Below, one piece after another: positions 15,585 to 23,924 of a stretch of DNA of 64,000 bases. Each line of letters begins with the position of its first letter. Positions within the stretch are counted from its first letter, which is position 1. The notes under the pieces were generated by a model. It was not told the DNA's origin and searched no databases. It worked only from the letters and a program-made list of their open reading frames with translations. A program made the translations under genes and the position numbers. Source of the DNA: Frankia umida (GTDB taxonomy: Bacteria > Actinomycetota > Actinomycetes > Frankiales > Frankiaceae); the NCBI RefSeq assembly GCF_023242945.1, contig NZ_JALKFT010000006.1:186001-250000 (forward strand), in the 5' to 3' direction.

Positions 15585-16969
15585 CGGCAGATCACCCCGC
15601 CTGTCTGCTCCGCTCCGCCGGTCTGCTCCCGCCCGCCCGGCTGCTCGGCGAGGGTCGGCGGCTGGGTTCGCGTCCGGGAGCGGTGCTGGTCGGCGATGCG
15701 TTCGGTGATGTGTTCGGCGAGGTAGGCCGCGTCCGGGGCGAGGCCGGCGAAACGGCCCGAACCCCAGGTGTGCAGCCAGGGCAGGCCGAGGAAGTACAGG
15801 CCGGGCACGGCGGTGACGCCGCGTAGGTGCTGGGGGTGGCCGGCTCCGTCGAAGACACCGGCGTGCAGCCAGCGGTGGTCCCGGGTGAAACCGGTGGCCC
15901 ACACGACGGCGGCGATGTCGTCGACGGCGAGGTCCGGTCCGGTGGACGACGGCGGATGCCACACCGGGACGTAGCGGCTGGGGCCGATCTCCACCGCCGG
16001 ACCGTGGGTGGCGATGTGCGTGTCGATCAGGCCGTTGATGCCGTTGTAGACCTCGTCGGCGGTGTCCAGGTTGGCACCGAGATCGCCGGCGAAGTGGAAC
16101 TGGCCGTCGACGAGGTCGAGGAGCCGGCCGTGCAGGATCATGCCGTCGCGGGCGAAGGCCCGCAGATCGATGTCGCGGCCGCCGTCGCGTCCGGTGACGT
16201 AGTGGTTGGTGCGGTCCTGGGTGCGTTCCGCCAGCGGCCGGTCGGTGACGGGCCTGGCGTAGTGGCCGGTGTCGTGCATCCAGGCGATGACGTCGCGGCC
16301 GCGGTAGGTGCGGGCGAAGCGCGGCGCGTTGCCGACGGCCAGATGCACCTCGCGGCCGGCCAGGTGCAGATCCTCGGCGATCTGCGCCCCGGACTGGCCG
16401 GTGCCGACGACCAGCACCGGCCCGGCGGGCAGCGCGTCCGGGTTGGTGTAGGCGGAGGAGTGCACCCCGACGAGCCCGGCCGGGAGCCGTTCGGCCAGCC
16501 GGGGGATCGCCGGCACGTGGTAACCCCCGGTGGCCACGACCGCCTGATCGACCACGATCTCGTGCTCGTCCCCGCCGCTGGAGGTGGCGGCGGTCGTGGT
16601 GCGCAGGACGAAGCCGCCGGCGGGATCCTCGGCGCCGGGGCCGTCGCCGCGGGGGCGCAGCGAGGTGACGGCGGTGTGCTCGCGCAGGGGCGGGGCGAAG
16701 CTCGCGCGGTAGCCGTCCAGCCAGTCGAGGATCTGGGCGCGGACCATGAAGCCGTCCGGGTCGGGGCCGGTGTAGGTGTAGCCGGGGAGCTGGCACTGCC
16801 AGTTCGGGGTGACCAGGCAGAAACTGTCCCAGCGGGCGTCGCGCCAGGTGTGCATGGCGGTGTCACGTTCGAGGACGGCGTGTTCGACGCCGGCGGCGAC
16901 CAGATGCCAGCTCAGGGCGAGGCCGGCCTGGCCGCCACCGATGATGGCGACCGGAAGGTGTTCACTCAC
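15581..16969 (-). CDS. MSMEG_0569-type flavin-dependent oxidoreductase
   Basis: A 462-residue FAD/NAD(P)H enzyme. The N-terminal dinucleotide motif is AIIGGGQAGLALSWHL (residues 8-23), and a second nucleotide fold GPVLVVGTGQSGAQIAEDL sits mid-protein, the layout of flavin-containing monooxygenase-like proteins. FCLVTPNWQCQLPGY and LDWLDGYRASF are typical of the MSMEG_0569 family that accompanies Nit1C-type nitrilase genes; VVWATGFTRDHRWL is the ATG-type motif. It probably oxidises a nitrogen-bearing intermediate (inference). Start ATG at 16969 overlaps the nitrilase stop (ATGA), and its own stop overlaps the next start. Confidence 0.88.
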   Translation of the reverse strand: MSEHLPVAIIGGGQAGLALSWHLVAAGVEHAVLERDTAMHTWRDARWDSFCLVTPNWQCQLPGYTYTGPDPDGFMVRAQILDWLDGYRASFAPPLREHTAVTSLRPRGDGPGAEDPAGGFVLRTTTAATSSGGDEHEIVVDQAVVATGGYHVPAIPRLAERLPAGLVGVHSSAYTNPDALPAGPVLVVGTGQSGAQIAEDLHLAGREVHLAVGNAPRFARTYRGRDVIAWMHDTGHYARPVTDRPLAERTQDRTNHYVTGRDGGRDIDLRAFARDGMILHGRLLDLVDGQFHFAGDLGANLDTADEVYNGINGLIDTHIATHGPAVEIGPSRYVPVWHPPSSTGPDLAVDDIAAVVWATGFTRDHRWLHAGVFDGAGHPQHLRGVTAVPGLYFLGLPWLHTWGSGRFAGLAPDAAYLAEHITERIADQHRSRTRTQPPTLAEQPGGREQTGGAEQTGGVICR

Positions 16970-17841
16970 GGCTCGATCCGTCCCATGGCGCCGGCCGGGT
17001 AGGCGTCGGGGCGCCGGTCACGTAGGTGGAACATGCTGGCCCGGGCGGCCGAGAGCATGTCGTCGAGGTCGACGGTGGCGTAGGCGACGCCGGGCGCGGT
17101 TCCGGTGGTGGCCAGGATGTCGCCGCCGGCGTCCACGACCTTGGCGCTGGCGACGAAGCGCAGCGAACCGAACGTGCCCGCCTGGTTGGACGACACCCAC
17201 AGCACCTGGTTCTCCAGCGCCCGGGCCCGGTCGAACAGGTCGAAGCGGCGGGTCCACCGGTCCTGGGTGAGGTCCGGGGCGGCGAACGTGCGGGCGGCGG
17301 GCCACGCCGACAGGCACGCGACGATCTGGGCCCCGTCGACGGCCAGGGCTCGGGCCGCCTCCGGGAACGCCTTGTCGTAGCAGATCAGCATGCCGAGGCG
17401 TCCCACCGGTGTGTCGAACGCGGCGAAGCTGTCCCCGGCCCGGTAGGACGCGCCCTCCCCGAGCGGCTGGTGCACCTTGCGGTGGACGCCGAGCACCCCG
17501 CCACCGTGGAGGGCCACCGCGGTGTTGTACCGGGCCGCCCCGTCGGACTCGCACAACCCGACGGCGACGACCAGGTCCCCGGCGAGCGCGGCCAGCCGGC
17601 GCAGTTCCGGCCCGTCGATGTCCAGGGCGGGCGGCAGCACCGACGCCTCGTCGACGAGGTCGTCCGATGCGGCGGGAGCGGGGGAGTCGAGGGCGGTCAG
17701 GTAGCCGCCGAGGGCGGCCTCGGGCAGGACGACCAGGCTCGCGCCGCGGTCCCGCGCGGCCTCGAGCAGGGTTTCGATGCGGGCGAACGCCGCGGACAGG
17801 TCCCGTCCGAACTCGGCGGCCACCGCGGCGACCGTGATCAT
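16966..17841 (-). CDS. Nitrilase/carbon-nitrogen hydrolase of the Nit1C-type cluster
   Basis: A 291-residue nitrilase-superfamily enzyme with a complete triad: Glu41 (VVLPEAALGGY), Lys122 (HRKVHQP) and Cys154 (GMLICYDKAFPEAAR). Cluster-associated homologues are classed as Nit1; in Pseudomonas the corresponding gene is required for growth on cyanide as nitrogen source, though the physiological reaction is not settled. The ATG at 17841 has GGAGGAATCTC directly upstream and overlaps the stop of the GNAT-AIRS gene by four bases. The longer open frame in this phase reads antisense-like sequence and is not the gene. It is followed by an oxidoreductase and by an inactive-looking paralogue of itself. 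Confidence 0.92.
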   Translation of the reverse strand: MITVAAVAAEFGRDLSAAFARIETLLEAARDRGASLVVLPEAALGGYLTALDSPAPAASDDLVDEASVLPPALDIDGPELRRLAALAGDLVVAVGLCESDGAARYNTAVALHGGGVLGVHRKVHQPLGEGASYRAGDSFAAFDTPVGRLGMLICYDKAFPEAARALAVDGAQIVACLSAWPAARTFAAPDLTQDRWTRRFDLFDRARALENQVLWVSSNQAGTFGSLRFVASAKVVDAGGDILATTGTAPGVAYATVDLDDMLSAARASMFHLRDRRPDAYPAGAMGRIEP

Positions 17842-19241
17842 GAGATTCCTCCAGCGGGGCCGAGCCCGGTGACGGCACCGGGCACGCCCGTGGTGATGTC
17901 GCCGTCGGGCCAGCGCAGCGCCACCCCGGTCCCGGCGACCAGGGCGCCGCAGACGGCGCTGGTCGCGGGGCCCGCGTCGGCGACGCCACGGCCTGGCTCG
18001 TCGGCGGTGAGCATGGCGAAACCGGGAAAACACGACAGCCAGTCGGCCAGGCGCACACCGGTGGGCCTGGGCACGGCGGCCACGTCCAGCACGGCGGCGC
18101 AGCCGCTGGCCTCGGCGAGCATGCCGAGGGTGCCGACGGTGCCGGCCATGCTGACGTCCTTCGCCGCGGCGGGGGCGGTGCGGGCGACGACGCTGGTCAT
18201 CGCGGCGAGTTCGAGGGCGCCGCGGAGGGTGCTCGAATCCCACTGGCGGCCGGTGTGCCCGCGCCGCCAGCCCCCACCGAGATCGGCGGTCAGGGTCACG
18301 GCGTGTCCCGGGCGTCCACCGCCGGCCGGCACCGGACGGGACGCCCGTCCCAGCGCCGTCACCGACAGCGCCGCCGGGACGCCGAGCTGGGTGTGCCCAC
18401 CGAGGACGGGCAGCCGGTAGGCGGCGGAGGCCGCCCGCAGCCCGGACAGCACCCGGGCGGCGAAGGAGGCGTCCCGGGCGCCGAGCGCGTCGAGCAGCCC
18501 CACGGGTTCGGCGCCCATCGCCGCGAGGTCGCCGGCGTTGACCAGCACCCCGCACCAGCCGGCCCACTCCGGGTCCCGTTCGACCAGCGACGGCACGATC
18601 GCGTCGCAGGCGGCGATCAGATCGCTGCCGGGTACGGGCGCGCCGTCATCGCCGACGAACCCGTACCCGCCGGGGCGCAGTTGGGCGAGCAGCCCGCCCA
18701 ACGGGGCCTTCACCGCCGCGGCCTGCCGGGCGAACCGGTTCACCGGCCAGCGCATCAGCATGTGCGGCCGGCCGGCCACCAGGTGCGGTCGCACCGCCTG
18801 CCAGCCGAGCCGGGCGAACATCCTCGCCGGCGCGGGCTGCACCGTCGCCTCGAAACGCAGCACCCCGGCCTGTTCGGCGTGGGCGCAGGCCGCCCGCACC
18901 AGCGCCGCCCCCACCCCGGCGGCCCGCCGTCGCGCCGCCCGTTCGACGACCAGTCGGCTGCCGCGCCACCACCCGAGCTCCGCGCTGGTGACGCAGTGCA
19001 ACCGGACGCCGCCGAGCAGGAAGCCGTCCGGATCATGGGCGAGCAGGACGACGGTGCGCGGATCATCGTCGGCGTCGTCGTGGTCGTTGCCGGTGAACAG
19101 GCCCTGCTCGGTGACGAACACGTCGTGGCGCAGCCGCCGGTAGGCCGACAGCGCCCGCGGGTCGTCGGCCACGTCGATCGTCCACGCCCGACGCAGCGTG
19201 TCCGGCGCCGGGACGCCGAGCAGAACATCACCCAGGGACAT
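17838..19241 (-). CDS. GNAT acetyltransferase fused to an AIR synthase-like domain (MSMEG_0567/sll0787 type)
   Basis: A 467-residue fusion. Residues ~20-150 are a GNAT fold (FVTEQGLF, LLGGVRLH, AAGVGAALVRAACAHAEQAG for acetyl-CoA binding, FARLGWQAV). From ~175 on is a PurM/AIR synthase-like region (VGDDGAPVP, VNAGDLAAMGAEPVGLLDALG, KDVSMAGTVGTLGMLAEASGC), the ATP-binding fold shared by PurM, SelD and HypE. Cyanobacteria carry the two parts as separate genes (sll0786, sll0787). The ATG at 19241 shares its first base with the preceding TGA (TGATG). The presence of both an acyl-transfer and an ATP-dependent activating domain suggests the cluster builds a small molecule rather than merely hydrolysing one (inference). 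Confidence 0.87.
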   Translation of the reverse strand: MSLGDVLLGVPAPDTLRRAWTIDVADDPRALSAYRRLRHDVFVTEQGLFTGNDHDDADDDPRTVVLLAHDPDGFLLGGVRLHCVTSAELGWWRGSRLVVERAARRRAAGVGAALVRAACAHAEQAGVLRFEATVQPAPARMFARLGWQAVRPHLVAGRPHMLMRWPVNRFARQAAAVKAPLGGLLAQLRPGGYGFVGDDGAPVPGSDLIAACDAIVPSLVERDPEWAGWCGVLVNAGDLAAMGAEPVGLLDALGARDASFAARVLSGLRAASAAYRLPVLGGHTQLGVPAALSVTALGRASRPVPAGGGRPGHAVTLTADLGGGWRRGHTGRQWDSSTLRGALELAAMTSVVARTAPAAAKDVSMAGTVGTLGMLAEASGCAAVLDVAAVPRPTGVRLADWLSCFPGFAMLTADEPGRGVADAGPATSAVCGALVAGTGVALRWPDGDITTGVPGAVTGLGPAGGIS

Positions 19242-20299
19242 CACGCACCTGCCGAGCGCAGGGCGCTGCACGCCCCGCAGGCCGCGCAGCCCGCCCGCTG
19301 GTCGGCGCCGGTCATGTCGGCCGCCCGCAGCAGGGCGGCGACCCGGCTGGTCACGTCCGCGACGACGGCGGCCGGGGGAGTGACCGCCCCGTCCACGTCG
19401 ACGGCGAGTGTGCCGGCGATCGGCCGCAGCGGCACGACGAACGGGTAGACGCCGAGTTCGACGAGTTCGGCCGCACCGGCGACCAGTTCGTCCGGGTCCT
19501 CGCCGAGACCGACGATCAGATAGGTGGAGACCTGGTTGCGGCCGAACACCCGCACGGCCTCCCGCCAGGCCGCCCGGTACTCGCTCAGCGGCACCGACCC
19601 CTTGCCCGGCATCCACCGCCGCCGGACCTGCTCGTCCAGGGACTCGACGTGGATGCCGATGCTCACGGCGCCGGCGTCGCGCAGGTCACCGAGGACGGCC
19701 AGCTCCTCCGGCGGTTCGCACTGCACCTGGATGGCCAGGTCCGGCACCGCCTCGACCACCGCCCGCACGCAGCGGGCCAGGTGGCGGGCGCCGCGGTCAC
19801 GCCCGGCGGACGTCCCGGTGGTCAGCACCAGCTGGCGGACGCCGTCCAGGCGCACCGCCGCCTCGGCGACCTCGGCGAGCTGCGCCGGGGTCTTCACCGC
19901 GGTGGTCGCCCCCGAGCGCAGCGACTCCTCGATCGCGCAGAACCGGCATCGTTGCTCCGGCGCGTAGCGGACACAGGTCTGCACGACCGTGGTGGCCAGC
20001 ACGTCCGCGCCGTGCAGCCGGGCGATCTGGTGGTAGGGGATGCCGTCGGCGGTGCGCAGGTCGTAGAACGCCGGCCGGCGCACCGGTTCGACGTCGAGCC
20101 CGAGATCGGCCCCGTCCAGCAGTAGCCGGCCCTCGCTCACCCGGTAACGGCTGGTCGCCACGATCGGTAGTGCCGTGCCGACCCCGTCCAGCAGGACATG
20201 GCCGTCGTCGGAGGGACCGGCACCGCCGCGGCGCCGCACGGGTGCGTCCAGCGCCACCCCGCGGACCGCGAGCTCACTTCTCAGCGCGGTGCTCGTCAT
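19241..20299 (-). CDS. Radical SAM enzyme of the MSMEG_0568 family
   Basis: A 352-residue radical SAM protein. The cluster-binding cysteines are Cys109, Cys118 and Cys121 in TCVRY...CRFCAIEES, spaced C-X8-C-X2-C instead of the usual C-X3-C-X2-C, as I expect for this family. A TIM-barrel follows (LVLTTGTSAGRDRG, IQVQCEPPEELAVL, SIGIHVESLDEQVRRRW, TYLIVGLGEDP). The C-terminus has a second Cys group, CAACGAC, that may bind another metal centre. It lies three bases downstream of the Sll0783-type gene and is coupled to the GNAT-AIRS gene. The reaction is not established; homologues are invariably found with the Nit1 nitrilase. Confidence 0.9.
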   Translation of the reverse strand: MTSTALRSELAVRGVALDAPVRRRGGAGPSDDGHVLLDGVGTALPIVATSRYRVSEGRLLLDGADLGLDVEPVRRPAFYDLRTADGIPYHQIARLHGADVLATTVVQTCVRYAPEQRCRFCAIEESLRSGATTAVKTPAQLAEVAEAAVRLDGVRQLVLTTGTSAGRDRGARHLARCVRAVVEAVPDLAIQVQCEPPEELAVLGDLRDAGAVSIGIHVESLDEQVRRRWMPGKGSVPLSEYRAAWREAVRVFGRNQVSTYLIVGLGEDPDELVAGAAELVELGVYPFVVPLRPIAGTLAVDVDGAVTPPAAVVADVTSRVAALLRAADMTGADQRAGCAACGACSALRSAGA

Positions 20300-20302
20300 C
20301 GA

Positions 20303-20824
20303 TCACACCATGTAGGTGGAGTTGATGATGGCACCCTTGCGGGCGTAGTGGATGACCGCGTCCTGGACGTCGAGCGGATGCGCGGGAATGACCCCGGCGA
20401 TGAGGTCCTCCTCGCGGGCACCGTGCAGCGCCAGGCCGAAACGGCAGCAGTAGACCGTGCCGCCCTCCTTGATGAACGTCTCCAGCGCCAGGTTGATGTT
20501 CGTCTCGCCGGGGAAGGCCGCGTCGCCGGTGGTCGGGAAACCACGGTTCGCGACGCAGTTGATCGCTCCGGGCCCGTAGAAGTAGATCGCCGACTCGAAT
20601 CCCTTGCGCAGCGCGCGGGTGGCCTGGAGAACGGCGACGAAGCTCACCGACGACTCGTGCGCTATACCGTGGACGAGCGTGAAGTACGATTCGCCGTTCT
20701 CGGCCTGATAATCGGGGAAAATCTTGGTCGAGCCGTAGATGTTGCTGCCCTTGGGCAGCGACGGGTGCGGGATCTCGGCCAGGCTGCGGGCGATGTTCTC
20801 GGCAATCGTGTCGTCCAGGGACAT
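20303..20824 (-). CDS. MSMEG_0572/Sll0783-family nitrogen-starvation protein
   Basis: A 173-residue soluble protein, recognised by its family features: SLPKGSNIYGSTKIFPDY, AIYFYGPGAINCVANRGFP, GTVYCCRFGLALHGAREEDLI and the end AIINSTYMV. The Synechocystis homologue Sll0783 is induced by nitrogen starvation and affects PHB accumulation; the mechanism is unknown, and the fold may be DsrE-like. The vicinal Cys pair in YCCRFG is a candidate redox or metal site. ATG at 20824 has GAGGAGC a few bases upstream. A 152-bp gap separates it from the amidohydrolase upstream, so a promoter may lie at 20825-20976. Confidence 0.88.
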   Translation of the reverse strand: MSLDDTIAENIARSLAEIPHPSLPKGSNIYGSTKIFPDYQAENGESYFTLVHGIAHESSVSFVAVLQATRALRKGFESAIYFYGPGAINCVANRGFPTTGDAAFPGETNINLALETFIKEGGTVYCCRFGLALHGAREEDLIAGVIPAHPLDVQDAVIHYARKGAIINSTYMV

Positions 20825-20976
20825 CCTTGCTGCTCCTCGCTGGTGGGACGGCGGATTGTTCGGCGCCGGACGTGCGCGCGGATGACGGTGTCGGGGTCCT
20901 TGTCCGGCATGCTCCGGGTACGGCGGAACATGCTGCTGCGTGCGGGTCCGGTCGGCTGGGTGTTGGTGGCTGGGGA

Positions 20977-21810
20977 TCAGTCGTAGAGAGCGGCGAAGTT
21001 CTCGGTGAAGACGTGCCGGGCCAGTTCGCCGTCGCCGACGGCGGCCGTCATCCGGGCATGTTCACCGGCCTGGTCGCCCCACGGTTCGTCGGAGGCGAAC
21101 AACAACCGGTCGTGCCCGAGCCCGCGGCTGTCTATCTCCGCGGCCAGCCAGCGCGGCGCGAATCCGATCGCCCAGCTCAGATCCGTGTAGACCCGTTTCC
21201 CGGCCGCGATCCAGTCGAAGAACCGGCCGCCGGCGAGCTTGATGTGACCGCTCATCCCACCACCGAAATGCACCAGATGGATCTTCGCCTCGTCGCCGTA
21301 TCGTTCGACGAGCTGGCCGACCCGGTCGATGTCACTGGCCGCGCCGGGCGAGGTGTGCACGTGCACGGTCAGGTCGTGGGTGACCGCGGTGGCGAAGATC
21401 TGGTCGAGCTGGGCGAGGCAGCCGGCATCCTCGACGCTGCCGCCGAGCAGGAAGGTGGTCTTCAACGCGCGCACACCGTGTTCCCCGGCCAGCGCGAGGG
21501 CACGGGCGGTGAGTGCGGCGTCCCGGGGCAGGGGCGAGACGTAGAGGCCGGCCCGGACGCGGTCGTCGCGCGCGGCGGCTTCCAGCACCAGGTCGTTGAG
21601 CGCGAAGGTGTGGCTGACGTCGGGCACGCCGTAGTTCGGGATGACCAGGGCGCGGGCGGTGCCCTCCCGGTCGAGATCGGCGATGAGTTCGTCGATCGTC
21701 GCCCGGGCGCCGATGTCGGGGTGCACGGCCGGACCCCCGTAGAACGGGTAGGCCGGAAGCACACCGAGGTGCCGGTGCGCATCGGCCAGACCAGTGGAGG
21801 ACATGTTCAT
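20977..21810 (-). CDS. Amidohydrolase-2-type TIM-barrel protein at the head of the Nit1C-type cluster
   Basis: A 277-residue metal-dependent hydrolase of the amidohydrolase-2 (ACMSD-like) group. Metal-ligand blocks are ADAHRHLG at the N-terminus, TVHVHTSPG, IHLVHFGGG and LLFASDEPWGD, with the Asp of the last block expected to be catalytic. The ATG at 21810 (MNMSSTGLADAHRH) is preferred; the frame extends ~29 codons further without similarity. It points the same way as the cluster, 152 bp upstream, and a perfect 10-bp palindrome lies ~39 bases before the start. A substrate related to the cluster's pathway is a reasonable guess; nothing in the sequence fixes it. Confidence 0.75.
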   Translation of the reverse strand: MNMSSTGLADAHRHLGVLPAYPFYGGPAVHPDIGARATIDELIADLDREGTARALVIPNYGVPDVSHTFALNDLVLEAAARDDRVRAGLYVSPLPRDAALTARALALAGEHGVRALKTTFLLGGSVEDAGCLAQLDQIFATAVTHDLTVHVHTSPGAASDIDRVGQLVERYGDEAKIHLVHFGGGMSGHIKLAGGRFFDWIAAGKRVYTDLSWAIGFAPRWLAAEIDSRGLGHDRLLFASDEPWGDQAGEHARMTAAVGDGELARHVFTENFAALYD

Positions 21811-21848
21811 CAGTACACGGTTGCAGCATGTCGGATCCATGAACGTCG

Positions 21849-21858
21849 GAACATGTTC
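21849..21858. promoter_or_regulatory. Perfect palindrome GAACATGTTC upstream of the amidohydrolase
   Basis: Ten-base perfect dyad, about 39 bases upstream of the ATG at 21810. Similar partial cores occur nearby (GGACATGTTCAT at ~21799, GGAACATGCTGC at ~20927, in the gap before the Sll0783-type gene). It is a candidate operator for a dimeric regulator of the cluster; no matching regulator gene is adjacent. Confidence 0.35.
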
Positions 21859-21986
21859 GCGTATCGCGAGGATCGGCCCTCCTGGGCGGTGCGGCACTGT
21901 CTCGGACGACTTCTGACACTCGAGGTTCCCTGTCTACCAGGGAAGATCTCGCTCCGTCGGCCAGATGGCGCACTGTATCGTCCCGG

Positions 21987-22735
21987 CTAGTGCCGTACGC
22001 GTACATCCGGTGGAAATGCGCCTGGTTCCTCGGTCCTAACGTGCGCCACCTGCGCGGCGTCCTCCACCTCGAGCAGCGACGCGGCGTGTCGCTCGGCCTC
22101 GAACGCCGCCGCCCCACCCCGCACCCCGAACAACCGTTTGCTCGCGACCAGACAGGCGACGGCGGCGATGTTGACGACCAGCGCCCCGATCCGCAGCACT
22201 GTGATGCGCTCGGTCAGCTCGTAGACCTCCAACGGCAGGAAGGCCGAGGTCGCCACGACCGCGAAGTACTCACCCCACCGTTTGAGCAGCCACAACCCGA
22301 CCGCCTCGACGATCTGCACCGCCGCATAACCGAACAGCAGGCACGCCACCAGCAGCAGAGTGTTCGGCTTCGTGTGGATCAGATGGCGCAGATGCTCGGC
22401 TGCTGCACCTGCCCCTCGGACCGGCGAAACCGCAGGATGGCATCTCCGATCAGCACCATCAGCAGTGCCCGGACGAACCGTTCCGCCGCGAGCAGCCGCA
22501 GGACGGTCGCGTCCCGCAGTGCCCGTCCGCGCAGCAGCAGCGGCGCGTCCTGGGCGGGGCCGGTGAGCTTCGGCGCGCCCGGCACGAAGTCCCCGCAGCG
22601 CAGGCACCGCCAGCTCGGGCCGGCCGGCGTCACCGCCGTCAGCCGCGCGGCGAGCTCCGGCTCGTCCGGCCGGTAGGTGACGTGCCCCCTGCGCGCACAG
22701 GTCCGCAGCTCCCAGTCCACCCGTATCCCCTTCAC
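21987..22735 (-). pseudogene. DUF2127 family membrane protein, frameshifted with internal deletion
   Basis: Two frames together give one DUF2127 protein. The N-terminal part (from a GTG at 22735: VDWELRTCARRGHVTYRP, WRCLRCGDFVPG, GRALRDATVLRLLAAERFVRA) runs to AILRFRRSEGQVQQ and stops at ~22379. The C-terminal part continues in another frame from ~22425: HLIHTKPNTLLLVACLLFGY, VGLWLLKRWGEYFAVVATSA, YELTERITVLRIGALVVNIA, SKRLFGVRGGAAAFEAERHA. Intact relatives as I recall them have about 20-25 residues between these parts, so roughly 65 bases were lost out of frame. The zinc-ribbon-like WRCLRCGDF and the membrane helices remain recognisable, suggesting recent damage or a sequencing error. Confidence 0.75.
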
Positions 22736-23097
22736 CCCGGCCGTTCGCGACCCGTGGGCGCCAACCGGTGTACCTGACCGTCCAGCCGGTCGTCGACGCC
22801 GGCGGCGGGCACCGAGTCTGGCAGCTACGCCGGTTCGGCGGGCGACGGGTGGCACCCATCCGACACCGCGGACGTGTCGGCGCCCGCCGCCCGGCCACGT
22901 CCCGAGCGCGCCACTGAACGTCCGGGCCAGCAGGATTGCGCCGAGCAGGCCGGAGAGCAGCGTCCCGGTGACCGCCCCCCTGCGCACCGCTCGCCCCCGG
23001 TGAGGCGGCGCCGCGCAGGCATTCCCTTGCCATTTCGGCAAACTTTCTTGCCGTCCTGTTCGCACGGTCGGCACGCTACCGGTGGAGGTGGTCAACC
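22736..23097. other. Intergenic region without supported gene
   Basis: About 360 bp between the broken DUF2127 gene and the His-rich methyltransferase. It includes a small dyad CTTGCCATTTCGGCAA near 23028-23043 and probably the promoter of the rightward methyltransferase. The frames seen here have biased Arg/Pro composition. Confidence 0.35.
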
Positions 23098-23916
23098 ATG
23101 AACGAAGCAGTAGCTGATGGCGACACGGTGGCCGGTCACGCCGGTCACGCCGGTCACGCCGGTCACGAGAGCCACGAGAGCCACGCGGGTCACGAGAGCC
23201 ACGCGGGTCACGACGGCCATGACCACGGTGGTCAGGGGAGTTCCGGCCGGCACTGGATTCACGACGCCGATCCCGCGACCGACCCCACCGAGCTGTGGGA
23301 GCGGTTCTACTCCGAGGGTCAGCCGTGGAGCGGCCGGGCCAATCCGGCCCTGGTCGACGAGCTGGCCGAGCGCCCCATCGGCGGCTCCGGCGGCTCCGGC
23401 GCGTCCGGCACCGCACTCGATCTTGGTTGCGGCACGGGGGGCGACGCGATCTGGCTGGCGGGTCAGGGCTGGCAGGTCGATGCCGTCGACATCTCCCCGA
23501 CCGCGCTGGCGCGCGGGGCGGCCGAGGCGCGGGCGCTCGGCCTCGACGGACGGATCCGCTGGTCCGCCCACAATCTCGACACCGATTTTCCCACCGGCAC
23601 CTGGGATCTGGTCACCACGGCCTACCTGCATTCCCCGGTCGCGCTGGACCGTGAGCGGATCCTGCGCCGGGCGGCCACGGCGGTGGCCGTGGGCGGCACC
23701 CTGATCATCATCGGTCATCTGGGCGCTCCGTCCTGGATGACCGAGCCGCCGCCGCACTTCGACCCGCCGAGCCCCGAGGAGACCGTCGCCTCCCTCGACC
23801 TGACCGGCTGGACCGTCGTCGCGGCCCGTGCCGTCGTGGTTCCCAGCATCCCGTCACCCGAGGGGGTGCCCGGCACTCGCACCGACAGCGTCGTGCGGCT
23901 GCGGCGCACCGGCTGA
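23098..23916 (+). CDS. SAM-dependent methyltransferase with a His-rich N-terminal tail
   Basis: A 272-residue protein. Residues ~13-43 are a repeated GH-AGH-ESH-type segment holding thirteen histidines, encoded by 9-bp tandem units, very likely able to bind Ni, Zn, Co or Cu. The remainder is a class I methyltransferase: ELWERFYSEGQPWSGRANPALVDE, motif I ALDLGCGTGGDAIWLA, VDAVDISPTAL, WDLVTTAYLHSP and GGTLIIIGHL. That order resembles TehB/thiopurine methyltransferase-type enzymes that act on small oxyanions or thiols. ATG at 23098 follows GGTGGAGGTGG. It is convergent with a cupin regulator eight bases away. The combination suggests metal- or metalloid-related detoxification (inference). Confidence 0.82.
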   Translation: MNEAVADGDTVAGHAGHAGHAGHESHESHAGHESHAGHDGHDHGGQGSSGRHWIHDADPATDPTELWERFYSEGQPWSGRANPALVDELAERPIGGSGGSGASGTALDLGCGTGGDAIWLAGQGWQVDAVDISPTALARGAAEARALGLDGRIRWSAHNLDTDFPTGTWDLVTTAYLHSPVALDRERILRRAATAVAVGGTLIIIGHLGAPSWMTEPPPHFDPPSPEETVASLDLTGWTVVAARAVVVPSIPSPEGVPGTRTDSVVRLRRTG

Positions 23917-23924
23917 TCCCGGCG

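Noticed and set aside
15584..16796. Upstream extension of the second nitrilase frame
   Set aside because: Reads out of frame through the flavin oxidoreductase gene; the GTG at 15584 in a GTGA overlap is the natural start.
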